Below are positions 8,084 through 16,517 of a DNA stretch of 27,011 bases, piece after piece. A program made the translations under genes and the position numbers. The DNA is from a virus: positions 1 to 27,011 of IMG/VR virus record IMGVR_UViG_3300048104_000707; one strand, written 5' to 3'. Position 1 is the first letter of the stretch, and the number at the start of each line of letters is the position of its first letter. A model generated the notes under the pieces. The model searched no databases. It was not told where the DNA came from and worked only from the letters and a program-made list of their open reading frames with translations.

Positions 8084-8623
8084 TTAGGAATACGTTCCGC
8101 CGTCAACGGATTGACTTGCTTGATCGAGAGCGGCAGTTGAGGAGAACCCAACCACAAATCCAGCATCAGTTGAACCAGTAACAGCAAGGTCACCACCAGC
8201 TTCTGCGGTCACTCCAGAGTTAGTGTTATCAATCTTATCCCAGTCCGTACCGTTATAAACAACAGAGTCGTCAATATTAACAAAGAATGAGGCAGTATCA
8301 GATGCGCCATTTTCTTTCACATAACCTGCGGTGTCAATTTTGTAGTAATCACCATTCTTAGGAGATGCTGGAAGCTCAGTAGCGGAAGTGGCACTTACAT
8401 CAGATGCTTGTCCATTACCGGACTGAACGCCTTTGTACGAAAAGGCAGACGTTAATGCGGTAGTAATCTTTTGATCAACTGCAGCATCATCAACGAACTT
8501 GATTGCGGCTGAGCCATCTCCGACAAACAATTCCTTGTCTGCAGTGTTACAGGAGATTTCTCCGAGCGTTGTAGGTGCGGATCCACCAGTGGTGGTTTTC
8601 CGTTTAATTTTAATAGTAGCCAT
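8084..8623 (-). CDS. Fibre protein with tropism-determinant-like N-terminus and DGGTY C-terminus, 179 aa
   Basis: Residues 1-42 (KIKRKTTTGGSAPTTLGEIS, then CNTADKELFVGDGSAAIKFV) match the same N-terminal fibre pattern as the genes on both sides. The middle part (about 65-135) contains ASPKNGDYYKIDTAGYV and SVVYNGTDWDKID, a beta-rich segment common in phage fibres, where a product is described by a short strand, a turn and a tryptophan. The protein ends SVDGGTYS; the 35-residue gene just upstream ends EIDGGTYE, so the two share a C-terminal tag. There is no Shine-Dalgarno sequence before the ATG at 8623. The upstream gap (8624-8656) holds only AT-rich sequence with a degenerate half-site (AGTGTTGAAA). 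Confidence 0.8.
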   Translation of the reverse strand: MATIKIKRKTTTGGSAPTTLGEISCNTADKELFVGDGSAAIKFVDDAAVDQKITTALTSAFSYKGVQSGNGQASDVSATSATELPASPKNGDYYKIDTAGYVKENGASDTASFFVNIDDSVVYNGTDWDKIDNTNSGVTAEAGGDLAVTGSTDAGFVVGFSSTAALDQASQSVDGGTYS

Positions 8624-8656
8624 TGTATTATATTAGTTAATTTTTAGTGTTGAAAG

Positions 8657-8764
8657 TTATTCGTAAGTTCCTCCGTCAATTTCTGTCTCGAGTGCGACAA
8701 TTCTTTTGACTGCGTCAGCTATAGCTTTGCCTATTTTGTAGAGTATGCTGTTTGTATCTGTCAT
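8657..8764 (-). CDS. Short protein of 35 aa with DGGTY C-terminus
   Basis: A short frame reading MTDTNSILYKIGKAIADAVK, then RIVALETEIDGGTYE and TAA. The ATG overlaps the stop of the 193-residue gene as ATGA, the junction type used throughout the operon. The N-terminus resembles that of the 68-residue protein at 4983-5189, and the last residues match the end of the 179-residue protein downstream. These three signs make it more than a chance ORF. It is predicted to form one amphipathic helix followed by a short tail. Role unknown; perhaps a small fibre adaptor or trimerising peptide. An alternative is that it is a remnant of a larger fibre gene. Confidence 0.65.
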   Translation of the reverse strand: MTDTNSILYKIGKAIADAVKRIVALETEIDGGTYE

Positions 8765-9342
8765 GGAGTTATAAGTTTAAAGTTTGCACGGACATACTGA
8801 TCACCCTGTATCGTTATTGCGGTTGTTGCACTAAGCTTGTTAGTATAAGGCTCGCTCCCCACTCCTTGCCATGAATCAAACTCATACCCTGAGAACGGAG
8901 TGGCTGTAAGATTTATTAAATCTCCCTGGCTAAATATATTATCATCCCCGTCGTGACTTGCGCTTCCGCCTGTCCCTGACGCTAAGGTTAATACATATCT
9001 AGGTGCTGTCCCTTGAAGACCTGCTATAAATTCATTTACCCCGTTATCTTCATATACTTTAAACTTAGCACCGAAATATTCTACCGCACTTGTTACTGAA
9101 TCTATATGCTCTGGCAGAACAGTGTCGTCATGCACTAAAGTACCTGGTGCTTCAGAGTCTCCAGTGGAATAAAAAGCTAGATCATTCCATGGTGTCACAC
9201 CATCGCCAATCTTCAATCTACGTGTGTCGAAATCCCAACCCGGTTCGCCTTCTAGTAAAACCGTATTCTCAGATTCCCATGAATCCTTACTGCCACGCCT
9301 GATCGACAATCTTGCGGTTACAAATCTACTTGGTTGTGGCAT
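8761..9342 (-). CDS. Fibre protein: tropism-determinant-like N-terminus plus InlB-type B-repeat, 193 aa
   Basis: Residues 10-58 (LSIRRGSKDSWESENTVLLE, then GEPGWDFDTRRLKIGDGVTP and WNDLAFY) closely follow the Mtd N-terminal signature found in many phage fibres, which docks the protein to the virion. Residues 115-190 (YVLTLASGTGGSAS, GDLINLTATPFSGYEFDSWQ, then TTAITIQGDQYVRANFKL) follow the divergent InlB B-repeat or 'bacterial repeat' pattern with its GYxFxxWxG core, a domain of bacterial surface adhesins. The middle is a linker. The likely role is host-surface binding. It starts at 9342, three bases after copy 2 of the 25-bp element, without a Shine-Dalgarno sequence; its stop overlaps the 35-residue gene. 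Confidence 0.85.
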   Translation of the reverse strand: MPQPSRFVTARLSIRRGSKDSWESENTVLLEGEPGWDFDTRRLKIGDGVTPWNDLAFYSTGDSEAPGTLVHDDTVLPEHIDSVTSAVEYFGAKFKVYEDNGVNEFIAGLQGTAPRYVLTLASGTGGSASHDGDDNIFSQGDLINLTATPFSGYEFDSWQGVGSEPYTNKLSATTAITIQGDQYVRANFKLITP

Positions 9343-9345
9343 TAT

Positions 9346-9370
9346 GTTACAATAAGTTTAGTGTTACAAT
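9346..9370 (-). promoter_or_regulatory. 25-bp tandem half-site element, copy 2
   Basis: Plus-strand GTTACAAT octamers start at 9346 and 9363, again 17 nt apart, and the element differs from copy 1 at only two positions. It fills most of the 43-nt gap between the 116-residue gene and the 193-residue fibre gene. Its position fits a signal starting transcription or translation of the second fibre module. Confidence 0.55.
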
Positions 9371-9385
9371 CTTTCAAGCTGTTTA

Positions 9386-9736
9386 TTATGCTTGATGCTC
9401 ATATATATCCCTTACCTTGCGCCCTGCATTACCTATGTCTGATGAATTGTTGGTGTAAGGAATTAAACTACCACTAGAATCAATCTCCCAAAATTGAATA
9501 AATCTTAAAAGTTGACCTACCTGCACATCAGTGAATTGCATTATTGATGACGATTCGGATAATTTCCTTGTAAGGGTCTCATTCTGAATTTCTAGGCTCG
9601 TGATCCTATCTTTTAATCGATCAAGATTCTCCCGAGTCTCGATCCACCACTCCCTCAATTCATCTGGAACTGCATCCTCTTCCGGAAACCTAACATCAGT
9701 ATCCCGCGCAAAACTTCTTACTACTGGAGTACTCAT
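9386..9736 (-). CDS. Coiled-coil structural accessory protein, 116 aa
   Basis: Residues 20-62 (acidic, then ELREWWIETRENLDRLKDRI and TSLEIQNETLTRKL) form a clear heptad coiled coil, probably a trimeric or dimeric stalk. The end, SDIGNAGRKVRDIYEHQ, resembles the closing strand phrase 'xIGxxxxxxRDIY' widely found in phage fibres and spikes before the C-terminal tip or chaperone domain. Its start overlaps the 905-residue nozzle-like gene as ATGA, so it is coupled to it. It may link the tail nozzle to fibres, or be a small fibre itself; no domain proves this. Confidence 0.7.
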   Translation of the reverse strand: MSTPVVRSFARDTDVRFPEEDAVPDELREWWIETRENLDRLKDRITSLEIQNETLTRKLSESSSIMQFTDVQVGQLLRFIQFWEIDSSGSLIPYTNNSSDIGNAGRKVRDIYEHQA

Positions 9737-12450
9737 CCTTGGTTGTATGTTTGGGTAGCCGACCTACTGTCTATTCCACTTACCTCAAAGGTGCGCCCAA
9801 CTATCTTAACGGGATTATTAACAACCACCGGTGATTCGGTCGAGAAAAACTCCTCCTGCCTTTCTATGTACCCATCCTCTCCAAATACTTCATCCGAGTA
9901 CTCAAGATCGGAGGTGACAATTATTTCATCCCTTATGTACGGAGCCCGCACATACATGGGTATCATATTCTCGTCCACTAAGTTATTAAGCTCTACATAA
10001 TCACGCTCCTTACCATCAACCACTTCCATGGTTTCTACTTGCTCAGTGCCTTGGGGTGCGGATGATGTACTAATCTTAACCCTTATCGGAGTAGTGCCAT
10101 ACTTACTAGATAGCTCAAGCTGATAAGACCTCACCTCTTTATCTGAAAAGGAATCACCAAAATCTATTAAGCCACTCTTCATGCGCGACTCATATCCAAA
10201 CCCTAGCCTGTTATAAATTCTGTACGACTCTCGCTCGCCCACCTTCGGAGGGCCATATCCGTATCGAACCAAGACCCCTCCGTACTTATAGTCATCCCTA
10301 TACTGAGTGCCTGGGTAAATAAATTCCCCTTCATTTGCCTGGTGTATTCCCATGATAAACCAAGCTTCCTCTGGACCCACCCTATTGTGCTTTGGTCGCC
10401 TAATGTAGGATGATGCAGTGAAAGATGCATCTATGGTTGAGAGCGTATTACTAATGTAATCATAGGCAATCGTGCCCCAAGCTAGTTTCGGTTGAGGCTG
10501 GGATGTTACATTTAATCCCCAGTACTCTTGATCTCCGGACACTTTCTTATCATCAGCGTACAACCCAAATCCGTTGGCGTATTCAAAGTTGGAATCGGAA
10601 TATATAATTTCTCCCGATTGGTCAACATACTCGCCTTTGCCGTTTTTTAATAAGCCTAACGGACAATTAATAAAAATCTCACGCGTTATTGGATTATCTA
10701 CCGCATATATATATTCCGATAATTCAGGCGGGACGGACTGCCAAAAAGGTGGACCGATCTCAAACATGCTAATTGGCTTAGGCTCAGTAGATGATCTTGT
10801 TATTGAGTAGATCCCACTATTCCCCATGAAGATATGTTGCTTACCATCCACATCTATAATGGTGTGCCTAAAGTCAGCAACCCTGCCACCTTTATATCTT
10901 GGCTCAATGGCAAACGGTACCTCTTGACTATTAGTTTTTGATATGAAAAAGAATCCTGAATCTCGGTAAACAACAAACTTGTCTGCCAATTCTTTCATTT
11001 TCAATATCCTTGATCCATCTTGCGAAAACTCGCGAAATGCAGCGGGTGACCTTAATTGCTCCGCATAGGGACGAAGAACAACGGTGTAATTACCAGCAGA
11101 CAAGGATAGAGCGGTTTCAGGATTTTGTAACACTAGGTCGTCCTGATTACTATCTACCAATAAGTAGTCAGCTGATAAATTAAAGTACTCATACTCCTGG
11201 TCATCAAATGTTCCATGCAACCCATCGGGTCCATAATCTATGGCATAAAAAGCATTAGGATCTTGGGGGTCTTTTGCATAAGCATCATCAGTTGATGAGC
11301 TATTGCTACCTTGGCTTAAAAAGATTCCACTAACTAATAAAGAGTTAGGCTTTTCATCGACAGATTTAATTGTAGCTATGGGGTCAACCATATTCAATGT
11401 GTACGCTTCATCTCCTTGGAATGTGCCTTCGTTGTAGAATTGATACATACTGCCGGGTGTTCCGACTTGGTAGTTGTAATCAAAAGTAAACTGATACTGC
11501 CCTGTAGCTTTAACGGTTAATGTACCAGGTAATCCACCGGACTCCATGACCACAGAGCTCCCAGCAATGACACCCGAGTTAAATAACTTTGGCTCACCTT
11601 CTGCTGAATACACCATTCGATACTGATACCTTTGCGTTCTTACGATGCCCGATTGATAAAGTATATTTGACTCAAGGGGACCATAGGGATCTGAGCCCTC
11701 AAACAATCGATCATAGCCCGCAACTATTACCGTCAAGTCAGCACAGAACAATCTATCCTGAAACACTCCTATAGTTCCGCAAGACACCACACCATTTTCC
11801 CTCAATCCGTACAGAGGTTCAGCTGCCCCCCACTCGCTTTTATATACAACGGGTAGGTCGACTCCATTATTTATAATGATATGGTTTTGTACATCAACGA
11901 TCTCCCACCGATAAGCACCACCCTCAAATGGATCTAGCAACCTTCCATTCTCATCTAGTTTATCAATGTAACTATTGAAGGTATAAATCGGGTCCCAGTA
12001 GAAGTCTTCTGCTTGCGCTAACCAGTATTCAGTTCCTGTTTCATCTGTTGCGTAAAGTTGTCCAGGAGATAAGTAGTTTTTAGCATAGGTATCTTCGGAT
12101 GTCTTTAGCCTCCAAAGCTTGTTACCCGCAATGACCACCAAAACAGGAGTTCCGTTAGTACCGGGAAACTGATGAATTGCGCGGATGGGGTACTGCGAAT
12201 CGATTGCATCGAAAGTATTAGAGTCTCCGTATGGCTTTAAATTTGTTCCTAATCCAAAAAGCTCCCAACCTTCTCGCCTTAATTCTCCATCGGTCTCCCT
12301 TCTAAAGTTTAACTTCTCGGTGTAATTAGCAGAGGAAGATAAGTAATTAGATTCCTGCGTGATCGGCACATCATCAGATGCGGATCCGATCAATGCACCA
12401 CCCTGTGCGGGGTGAATCGTAATATTCTTATATGGTTTACGCTTTGCCAT
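9733..12450 (-). CDS. Probable tail nozzle / stabilisation protein, 905 aa
   Basis: Residues 35-66 (NYTEKLNFRRETDGELRREG, then WELF) are typical of the start of short-tailed phage nozzle proteins (P22 gp10-like, T7 gp12-like), where the virion asks for a 'reference' strand before a beta-propeller. Residues 100-115, 224-240 (GTIGVFQDRLFCADL) and 485-550 (FVVYRDSGFFFISK, then HTIIDVDGKQHIFMGNSGIY) repeat the propeller-blade style. Three copies of the YA-D...EYW motif lie at residues about 131-143, 401-423 and 630-647. The N-terminal half of the tail tube is thought to be closed by such proteins. The assignment rests on pattern and genomic place, next to the connector and fibres. The start shares its A with the stop of the 1355-residue gene (TAATG). 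Confidence 0.75.
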   Translation of the reverse strand: MAKRKPYKNITIHPAQGGALIGSASDDVPITQESNYLSSSANYTEKLNFRRETDGELRREGWELFGLGTNLKPYGDSNTFDAIDSQYPIRAIHQFPGTNGTPVLVVIAGNKLWRLKTSEDTYAKNYLSPGQLYATDETGTEYWLAQAEDFYWDPIYTFNSYIDKLDENGRLLDPFEGGAYRWEIVDVQNHIIINNGVDLPVVYKSEWGAAEPLYGLRENGVVSCGTIGVFQDRLFCADLTVIVAGYDRLFEGSDPYGPLESNILYQSGIVRTQRYQYRMVYSAEGEPKLFNSGVIAGSSVVMESGGLPGTLTVKATGQYQFTFDYNYQVGTPGSMYQFYNEGTFQGDEAYTLNMVDPIATIKSVDEKPNSLLVSGIFLSQGSNSSSTDDAYAKDPQDPNAFYAIDYGPDGLHGTFDDQEYEYFNLSADYLLVDSNQDDLVLQNPETALSLSAGNYTVVLRPYAEQLRSPAAFREFSQDGSRILKMKELADKFVVYRDSGFFFISKTNSQEVPFAIEPRYKGGRVADFRHTIIDVDGKQHIFMGNSGIYSITRSSTEPKPISMFEIGPPFWQSVPPELSEYIYAVDNPITREIFINCPLGLLKNGKGEYVDQSGEIIYSDSNFEYANGFGLYADDKKVSGDQEYWGLNVTSQPQPKLAWGTIAYDYISNTLSTIDASFTASSYIRRPKHNRVGPEEAWFIMGIHQANEGEFIYPGTQYRDDYKYGGVLVRYGYGPPKVGERESYRIYNRLGFGYESRMKSGLIDFGDSFSDKEVRSYQLELSSKYGTTPIRVKISTSSAPQGTEQVETMEVVDGKERDYVELNNLVDENMIPMYVRAPYIRDEIIVTSDLEYSDEVFGEDGYIERQEEFFSTESPVVVNNPVKIVGRTFEVSGIDSRSATQTYNQG

Positions 12451-15400
12451 TATGCTGAGTATGGTTCAAGTACTGGGGTTATGGAAATGCTTGGATCAAA
12501 ATATAATGACTTCGTACCCATTCCGCTCCAGTTTAAGAAACCAATACTAAACCACTTGCATGTGCTAGATACTGTGAATGTATACTCGTAAGTAGTTAAT
12601 GTACTTGCGATTGATGAATTAGACCTGAGCCATGACATTCTTGTGTCCTCAACTACCGAACTTTCTGAGCTAGATGCACTATGGGATATTGCATACTTAC
12701 CTTCAGCTAAGTTTGAGTCGTATTGAAATAATCCAATATAAAATCCATCGGAGTCATAGGAGGAGGATTTAGCCCTAAGCGATACTTTATATTTACGCAC
12801 ATTAGTATGAGTGCGAAATGCTTTATATGTTGCCCCGATGCTTGCGTCAGAAGAATACAATCTAGCTAGTCTAGTGCTTGAGCTATAGGTGAGTACACTT
12901 GGTGAAGGATTTCCATAAGAAGCATACCAATCATTGAAGTCAATGAATTGACTTGTCAACTTGCCATCCATTTCAGACTCAGTGTAGTACCTGTCGTCAT
13001 GGGTGTGTGTTGTTGGCGTTCTTGCATTGGATAACCTAGAGTCATTACCTTTGCATACCGTGGTTGATGATGTTCCAGTAGGTATTCTAGCTATACCAAG
13101 AGTTCCGCTTGTTATATTGGAGGCACTATGGTTATGAGAGGATGAAGCATAAGAGCCCGCTACTTGAGCTCCAATATTTGACCTAGCTTGCGTCTTCTCA
13201 GTGGAGCTTAAGGACTGCGATGCATCAAACCTTACCCGCTTTCCAAGTGCAGTAGTAATAGTGGTTGAGAAATTTGCGTCATCTCCAAGCGCGGAAGCTA
13301 ATTCATCCAATGTATTAAGGGTAGCTGGCGCCGAGTCCACGAGTGCAGATATTGCTGCATCTACATCCTTTATCGGAAACGATGCGCCATTCCCTGTTCC
13401 GTTATGAGCGATCCACTTATCCTCAACTACGTCATATATAATAGATGGATTGTCAGCTAACCCAATATCTACAGTCAGACCCCTAGATACAGTTGAGGAT
13501 GACTCAAGCTCCCAATATTCTTGATCGCCCGCTACACTTGGATCATCTGCGTAAAGTTGTCCTACTTCGTTATACTCCTGGTATGCGTATCCACTGTCGG
13601 CACCACCTGTTGTTCCGTCCAAAGTTAATCCACTTTGGATAATGGTATCACCTTCATTTACTATGGTGTCACCCTCATTGGTGATATTATTTACTACCGC
13701 ACCAATTGTAACTACATCACTACCATTATACGCAACCCAGTCACCTGCCGATGGATCAAATCTAATGTATGGCATGTCATTCGTGCCATCATCTACTGAA
13801 ATACCTGTGGGCACTGCGGCATTATTGTATCTACCCTCAATTACTATATCAGTAGCACCAGCAACTCCCGAGGTCATAGCAACCCTAGTTTTAAGTGCAT
13901 ACGAGTTTAGTAGATTATTGGTTTCGGTTTTTGTGTACCCTGTCCCCGTTAATGCGTACCTGGAATTTGATTCAGACTTGGTGTAGGAGCTATCAAATGG
14001 CTCATATCGGCTATCTGATTCCGTCTTACTGTAAGAGTCTTTTAACTCATAAGAAACACCACCTCCATTACTAAATCCCCACTTAGATTCTTGTGTGTCG
14101 TACCTTAAGAATGGATTATTTGCTCCATCCCCAAGATTGATTACTAGACCCGTACTGCTTGTAGCTGACACTTGCGTAGACCAGTATTCAGCTTGTACAT
14201 CATCCGCAGTGCCTTCAGTTTCGTCAGGGCCGTAATCTATTGCGTAAAAACCCGCACCTTGCTCAAAAGCGTAACCTGATTGAGCTCCACCAGTTGTGCC
14301 ATCAAGAACTAAATCGGTACCTGTCTCACCGCTACTTCCATCTCCACCTCCAGCTCCCGTGCCTCCTAACCCATCAAGGTCAGTTTTAAGTGCATACACA
14401 GAAAGGTCTTCTATGAATGCTAAACTTCTTGTGGTTGCATCCTGTTGGAGGGTAAGTCGAGTCAATGACCCATAACTTGCCTTAAGTTTAACGCTTTCAG
14501 GTACAGAAGTTATAGTACTTCCGGCCCCTGCAAATTTATGGGCCTCCCAGAAGTCTATCTCGTGCGTATCAATTTCCTCGAGGGATGCTTCGTCTGTGGA
14601 TATATTCTCGGATACAAGACTTGGAGCGTACAGATACTTAGACCCATCTATATTTGTTTTTACCTCAAATACATTAGATACCTTTATCTCGGTAGCCTCA
14701 AGAGTTCCGCTAACAATTGTATCACCCTGGATATTAAAATCTCCAGTCGAGGAATAAAGGTTTTCATTAATTGTGGTACTGCCCGTAGATGTGAAATTGC
14801 TGACATTTGTATCACCCGCAATATTTACATCTCCATCTTCAGTAACCTCAAATATAGTGTCACCTTCGTTGGTTACATTTAATGACTTATTAATCGTGGT
14901 AGCACCAGCAATTGTGGTGTCACCTTCTTCGGTAACCTTAAATACGGTATCTCCCTCATTCTTTACGAATAGCTTTTGCTCAATCGTCGTATCACCCTCA
15001 ATGACGGTATTATCCTGAATGGTAACAATCTCGGTGCTAGATGATATATTTTCATTAACAATTGTATCACCTTCAATTGTTACATTCTCAACTATGGTAG
15101 ATGTTAAATGTACATCCCCTTCCTCGGTGAGATTTATTACATTATCTCCTGCCTGATTCGTAATATTAAAGTTTTCGGTGACATTTATATTCGTCACCTG
15201 AGGAAGCTCTACCTCATTTACTTCAATAATTTCACCAACTTCTGTTGCTATGCCCGCATCTACATCATCCTGCGTAGCTTCCCTTGAAATATAAACAGGC
15301 AGAAAGGGTATCTTTGCCCATGATGTTGATCCTGTCTTAAAGTAAAGATTACTTGAGTCGTACGCAAAATCACCTATAGCACCAGCAGAGTCACTATTAT

Positions 15401-16517
15401 CTAGTGGAGTAAAGGCATACCTAAGTGAGTCTATATAAAACTGAGTCCTGGTATCTGCCTCTGCTTTTGCATAAACATCAAAGAATGTAAGATCTATTCC
15501 GTGCGGATTAACCTCATTGAGGTGCTGATCTAGTAATACTTGTGGATTCAAGTTAGGTACATCACCTAATCCTAAATCTGACTTTGTAGTTCCATGTGGA
15601 TTACTTTGCCCCTTGTGTGATGTTAAGTCCGCTTGTACTCCATCTATCTCAAGTTGCGTTACTCCACCAGCTAGTGAAACTATTTCAGATGGTGTTAAGT
15701 TCTCGACTTTACTAAGTCCAACTTGTGCTTTTGTAACACTATGAGGGTTGTTGGTCAGATCGCTATGGTCTGCAACTAAAAGGTTTGTCTTTGCTTGTAT
15801 CTCAGAGCCCAGGTCTGTTATGTCGGCCGCTACATGAGTATGGTCGCTTGTGTCGATTCCGGTAATGAGGGTGTCTACTTCAGTCTTATTATATATATCT
15901 GAGTGTACATGAGCTGATGATGCCTTGTCCGCTAACTGCGCCTCAAGTGCATCTATCTCATCATTAAGCGTAGAAATGGAACTATTTACTCCCGATAAGT
16001 CTACTGAGCCACCGCTTGTATCTATTGCACTAATGCTTGCGATTAAACTATCCCGCACGCTATTAAGTTCAGCTATAGAAGCCTTTACATCTAGTGCTGA
16101 CTGCAAGCCAGATACATTTGATATTTCAATTCCCGCAGGAGAGCCCGTGGTATCTATATTATCAACCTGCCCCTGCAGGGCATCTATTTGCGACTGGTAG
16201 TTAGCTAGAACTAACCCATCTAATAAACCATCGGTAGTACTAAATCTAGTGTCTACTTCTGTTTTATTATAGTAGTTAGACGCAAAGTCTGCTTCCTCGC
16301 CCTCTAGTGATGCAACCCGTGATGTAAGAGCAACAATAGAATCATTTAGTACTTTCCCTAAAGATGCCGCTAATGGATCGGTGGTAGATGTAGATGTAAG
16401 GCTAGTTACTATATCCTCCACCAAAAGAGTAGAGTCTATTAGGTTTCCAAAATCTGCCTCATCGGGAGATGCCCCCGTTATGAAGTAACTCTTTAATGTA
16501 AGCCTATCCTGGATCAT
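12450..16517 (-). CDS. Giant repeat-rich tail fibre, 1355 aa
   Basis: Modular fibre. Residues 80-95 and 205-220 have YNKTEVDT motifs; 255-345 have NPH-type repeats (NPHSVTKAQVGLSKVENLT, NPHGTTKSDLGLGDVPNLN); 465-600 is a block of EGDTxI/V repeats; 828-870 has three YxKxExxxRY-like units. Three related beta units lie at about 735-820, 882-934 and 964-1045, each ending in NPxxxYDxxxxKWxxxNG or a variant; units one and three hold an inserted YA-D...EYW motif. Residues 1052-1116 (DAAISALVDSAPATLNTLDE, then SLSSTEKTQARSNIGA) are a shaft phrase common in phage fibres. Residues 1190-1355 are a probable jelly-roll carbohydrate-binding tip. The stop is TAATG-coupled to the nozzle-like gene, and the start overlaps the connector-like gene as ATGA. 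Confidence 0.9.
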   Translation of the reverse strand: MIQDRLTLKSYFITGASPDEADFGNLIDSTLLVEDIVTSLTSTSTTDPLAASLGKVLNDSIVALTSRVASLEGEEADFASNYYNKTEVDTRFSTTDGLLDGLVLANYQSQIDALQGQVDNIDTTGSPAGIEISNVSGLQSALDVKASIAELNSVRDSLIASISAIDTSGGSVDLSGVNSSISTLNDEIDALEAQLADKASSAHVHSDIYNKTEVDTLITGIDTSDHTHVAADITDLGSEIQAKTNLLVADHSDLTNNPHSVTKAQVGLSKVENLTPSEIVSLAGGVTQLEIDGVQADLTSHKGQSNPHGTTKSDLGLGDVPNLNPQVLLDQHLNEVNPHGIDLTFFDVYAKAEADTRTQFYIDSLRYAFTPLDNSDSAGAIGDFAYDSSNLYFKTGSTSWAKIPFLPVYISREATQDDVDAGIATEVGEIIEVNEVELPQVTNINVTENFNITNQAGDNVINLTEEGDVHLTSTIVENVTIEGDTIVNENISSSTEIVTIQDNTVIEGDTTIEQKLFVKNEGDTVFKVTEEGDTTIAGATTINKSLNVTNEGDTIFEVTEDGDVNIAGDTNVSNFTSTGSTTINENLYSSTGDFNIQGDTIVSGTLEATEIKVSNVFEVKTNIDGSKYLYAPSLVSENISTDEASLEEIDTHEIDFWEAHKFAGAGSTITSVPESVKLKASYGSLTRLTLQQDATTRSLAFIEDLSVYALKTDLDGLGGTGAGGGDGSSGETGTDLVLDGTTGGAQSGYAFEQGAGFYAIDYGPDETEGTADDVQAEYWSTQVSATSSTGLVINLGDGANNPFLRYDTQESKWGFSNGGGVSYELKDSYSKTESDSRYEPFDSSYTKSESNSRYALTGTGYTKTETNNLLNSYALKTRVAMTSGVAGATDIVIEGRYNNAAVPTGISVDDGTNDMPYIRFDPSAGDWVAYNGSDVVTIGAVVNNITNEGDTIVNEGDTIIQSGLTLDGTTGGADSGYAYQEYNEVGQLYADDPSVAGDQEYWELESSSTVSRGLTVDIGLADNPSIIYDVVEDKWIAHNGTGNGASFPIKDVDAAISALVDSAPATLNTLDELASALGDDANFSTTITTALGKRVRFDASQSLSSTEKTQARSNIGAQVAGSYASSSHNHSASNITSGTLGIARIPTGTSSTTVCKGNDSRLSNARTPTTHTHDDRYYTESEMDGKLTSQFIDFNDWYASYGNPSPSVLTYSSSTRLARLYSSDASIGATYKAFRTHTNVRKYKVSLRAKSSSYDSDGFYIGLFQYDSNLAEGKYAISHSASSSESSVVEDTRMSWLRSNSSIASTLTTYEYTFTVSSTCKWFSIGFLNWSGMGTKSLYFDPSISITPVLEPYSA
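14718..15125 (-). repeat. EGDT repeat block in the giant fibre gene
   Basis: Residues about 465-600 hold at least eight copies of a short [EQAD]GDT/V-x-[IVF] phrase (for example IEGDTIVNE, NEGDTVFKV, EEGDTTIAG, NEGDTIFEV), spaced irregularly. A short second cluster lies at residues about 948-960. The pattern suits a repetitive beta-solenoid or triple-stranded shaft. Confidence 0.75.

Noticed and set aside
8761-9342. Diversity-generating retroelement, suggested by the Mtd-like N-terminal domain
   Set aside because: No reverse transcriptase gene and no template/variable repeat pair with adenine-specific differences could be seen in the window.
14718-15125. EGDT repeats considered as a CRISPR-like or mobile repeat array
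   Set aside because: Repeats are in frame, degenerate at third positions and irregularly spaced; they are protein-coding shaft repeats.
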